DNA of 33,112 bases. It comes from GCA-2724215 sp015660315. Lineage in GTDB: Bacteria > Latescibacterota > UBA2968 > UBA8231. A program made the translations under genes and the position numbers. The notes below the pieces were generated by a model. It was not told the origin of the DNA and did no database searches. It saw only the letters and a program-made list of their open reading frames with translations. This document shows, piece after piece, positions 32,134-33,112 of the stretch. Within the stretch, counting starts at the first letter, position 1; the number at the start of each line of letters is the position of its first letter. The DNA lies in assembly GCA_029941315.1 (NCBI GenBank), contig JAPYQE010000043.1:1-33112 (forward strand), given 5' to 3'.

Positions 32134-33112
32134 GTGAGAGCAATTAACGCGTTGTTGGTATGTATGACGACCGTAGTAGCCGTAGAGGCCCAGCCGCCTT
32201 ATCTGGCCGATCCCGCGCCCGGTCAGGTCTTTCTAACACCGCAAATCGATCTGGATCTGGGACCGGTGCCGCTGGTCGTACCCGAGCGCTATGCTACAGC
32301 GAATCTAGCCGAGCGCGAACTGATGTTGCCTCCGGGATTTTCCGTCAATGTCTTCGCCGCCGGCGAGCCTTTGGAAGGGCCGCGTTTTATGGCCTGGGAT
32401 CCGGAGGGTGTGTTGCATGTGGCGAATATGAAAGCGGGTGGGGGTTCTGAGTTTGCCCCACCGGTTAATACGGCCAGGCCGCCGGCCGTCGAGCAGATGA
32501 GGGGCCAGGTATTGGCGTTGCCCGATCGCGACGGCGATGGGGTGGCCGACGAGATCCTGGTTGTCGCTGACCAGTTTTGGTTTCCCAACAGTATCCAGTT
32601 TTTTGCTGGTTATCTCTATGTAGCGGATATGCACCAGGTCGTGCGCCTGCGCGACAGTGACGGCGACGGGCGTTATGAGGAGCGCGAGATCGTAGTGCCT
32701 GATCTGCCGATCGGCCACCACCGGACCCGGACGATCGAATTCGACCGGCAGCGCGAAAAACTCTATCTGTCAATCGGTTCGAGTTGCGATTTGTGCCGCG
32801 AAAGCGATCCCCGGCGGGCGACGATTATGGAATTCGACCCCGACGGAAGCAGTGGCCGGGTCTACGCCAGCGGTTTGCGCAATGCCGTCGGGTTGGGGAT
32901 TCACCCGATGAGCAACGAGTTGTGGATTACGACGAATGGCCACGACCGTGAGGGCAGCCATCTGCCGCCGGAGATGGTGACGGTGGTGCGCGACGGCGGT
33001 TTTTACGGCTGGCCATTGGCTTTCGGTTTTCGCAGCTGGATCGATTTTTCGATCGGTGTCTATCAAGAAGAAATCTTTCCCCTCACCGTCCAGGACTCGA
33101 GCGATGTAGAAC
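32134..33112 (+). CDS. Secreted sorbosone/glucose dehydrogenase-like propeller, partial
   Basis: Open from GTG 32134 to the right edge (about 326 codons; the C-terminus is outside). ATG 32164 is an alternative start. A signal peptide is likely (INALLVCMTTVVAVEAQPP). Propeller motifs follow: ELMLPPGFSVNVFAAGE, GPRFMAWDPEGVLHVAN, ALPDRDGDGVADEIL, LYLSIGSSCDLC and YASGLRNAVGLGIHP, then GFYGWPLAFGFR. These match the PQQ-type sugar/sorbosone dehydrogenase superfamily, with Asp-rich DxDGDG calcium-like loops. Periplasmic oxidation of a sugar is likely; the cofactor cannot be read from this part. No good promoter was found in the 113-bp gap upstream. Confidence 0.87.
   Translation, partial: MRAINALLVCMTTVVAVEAQPPYLADPAPGQVFLTPQIDLDLGPVPLVVPERYATANLAERELMLPPGFSVNVFAAGEPLEGPRFMAWDPEGVLHVANMKAGGGSEFAPPVNTARPPAVEQMRGQVLALPDRDGDGVADEILVVADQFWFPNSIQFFAGYLYVADMHQVVRLRDSDGDGRYEEREIVVPDLPIGHHRTRTIEFDRQREKLYLSIGSSCDLCRESDPRRATIMEFDPDGSSGRVYASGLRNAVGLGIHPMSNELWITTNGHDREGSHLPPEMVTVVRDGGFYGWPLAFGFRSWIDFSIGVYQEEIFPLTVQDSSDVE

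Overview
The window is bacterial (code 11, dense Shine-Dalgarno-led operons, many GTG/TTG starts, GC-rich genes with AT-rich gaps). No rRNA, tRNA or ribosomal protein is present, so taxonomy rests on gene content only. Three phytanoyl-CoA-type dioxygenases, a sulfatase-fold hydrolase, a CehA/McbA-type metallohydrolase, a Gfo/Idh/MocA oxidoreductase, a ManD-like enolase-superfamily dehydratase and a sorbosone-dehydrogenase-like propeller together resemble uncultured lineages such as Poribacteria or Latescibacterota. That is inference, not proof.

Layout. 1-1432 (-): 5'-part of a peptide-type ABC substrate-binding protein behind a good sigma70-like promoter. 1864-6155 (+): a tight four-gene operon of an (alpha/alpha)-barrel-like protein, a phosphosulfolactate-synthase (ComA) homologue, a COMT-type methyltransferase and a threonine-dehydratase-fold PLP enzyme. 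This is the best candidate for an undescribed pathway (a sulfonate metabolite). 6152-7486 (-): HDOD signalling protein. 7487-10515: a gene graveyard around one intact unknown gene, with remnants of an aldo/keto reductase, an IS5-like transposase end, a broken basic protein, a multiply frameshifted acyl-CoA dehydrogenase and a SnoaL-like fragment. 10516-12575: lipase maturation factor homologue, a small hypothetical, and a 44-aa ORF.

12729-16423 (+): sugar-type module of Gfo/Idh/MocA oxidoreductase, two SDR epimerases and a lactonase propeller. 16440-16635: response-regulator remnant. 16625-22220 (+): operon-like run of AAC(3)-fold acetyltransferase, acetamidase/formamidase, D-threonine-aldolase-like PLP enzyme, two dioxygenases and an aldo/keto reductase, closed by a hairpin terminator. 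It looks like a small-molecule amine/amide pathway. 22592-25178 (-): ManD-like dehydratase followed by an MFS transporter. These are divergent from 25407-29391 (+), a sulfatase-superfamily hydrolase with Thr at the usual formylglycine position and a large CehA/McbA-like protein.

29381-29688: three ~40-bp tandem repeats that run over the stop codon of the preceding gene, then a 158-bp element with perfect 19-bp terminal inverted repeats. 29826-32020 (+): third dioxygenase and an MFS gene with one frameshift. 32134-33112 (+): N-terminal part of a secreted sorbosone-dehydrogenase-like propeller. The many remnants suggest relaxed selection or ongoing genome decay.
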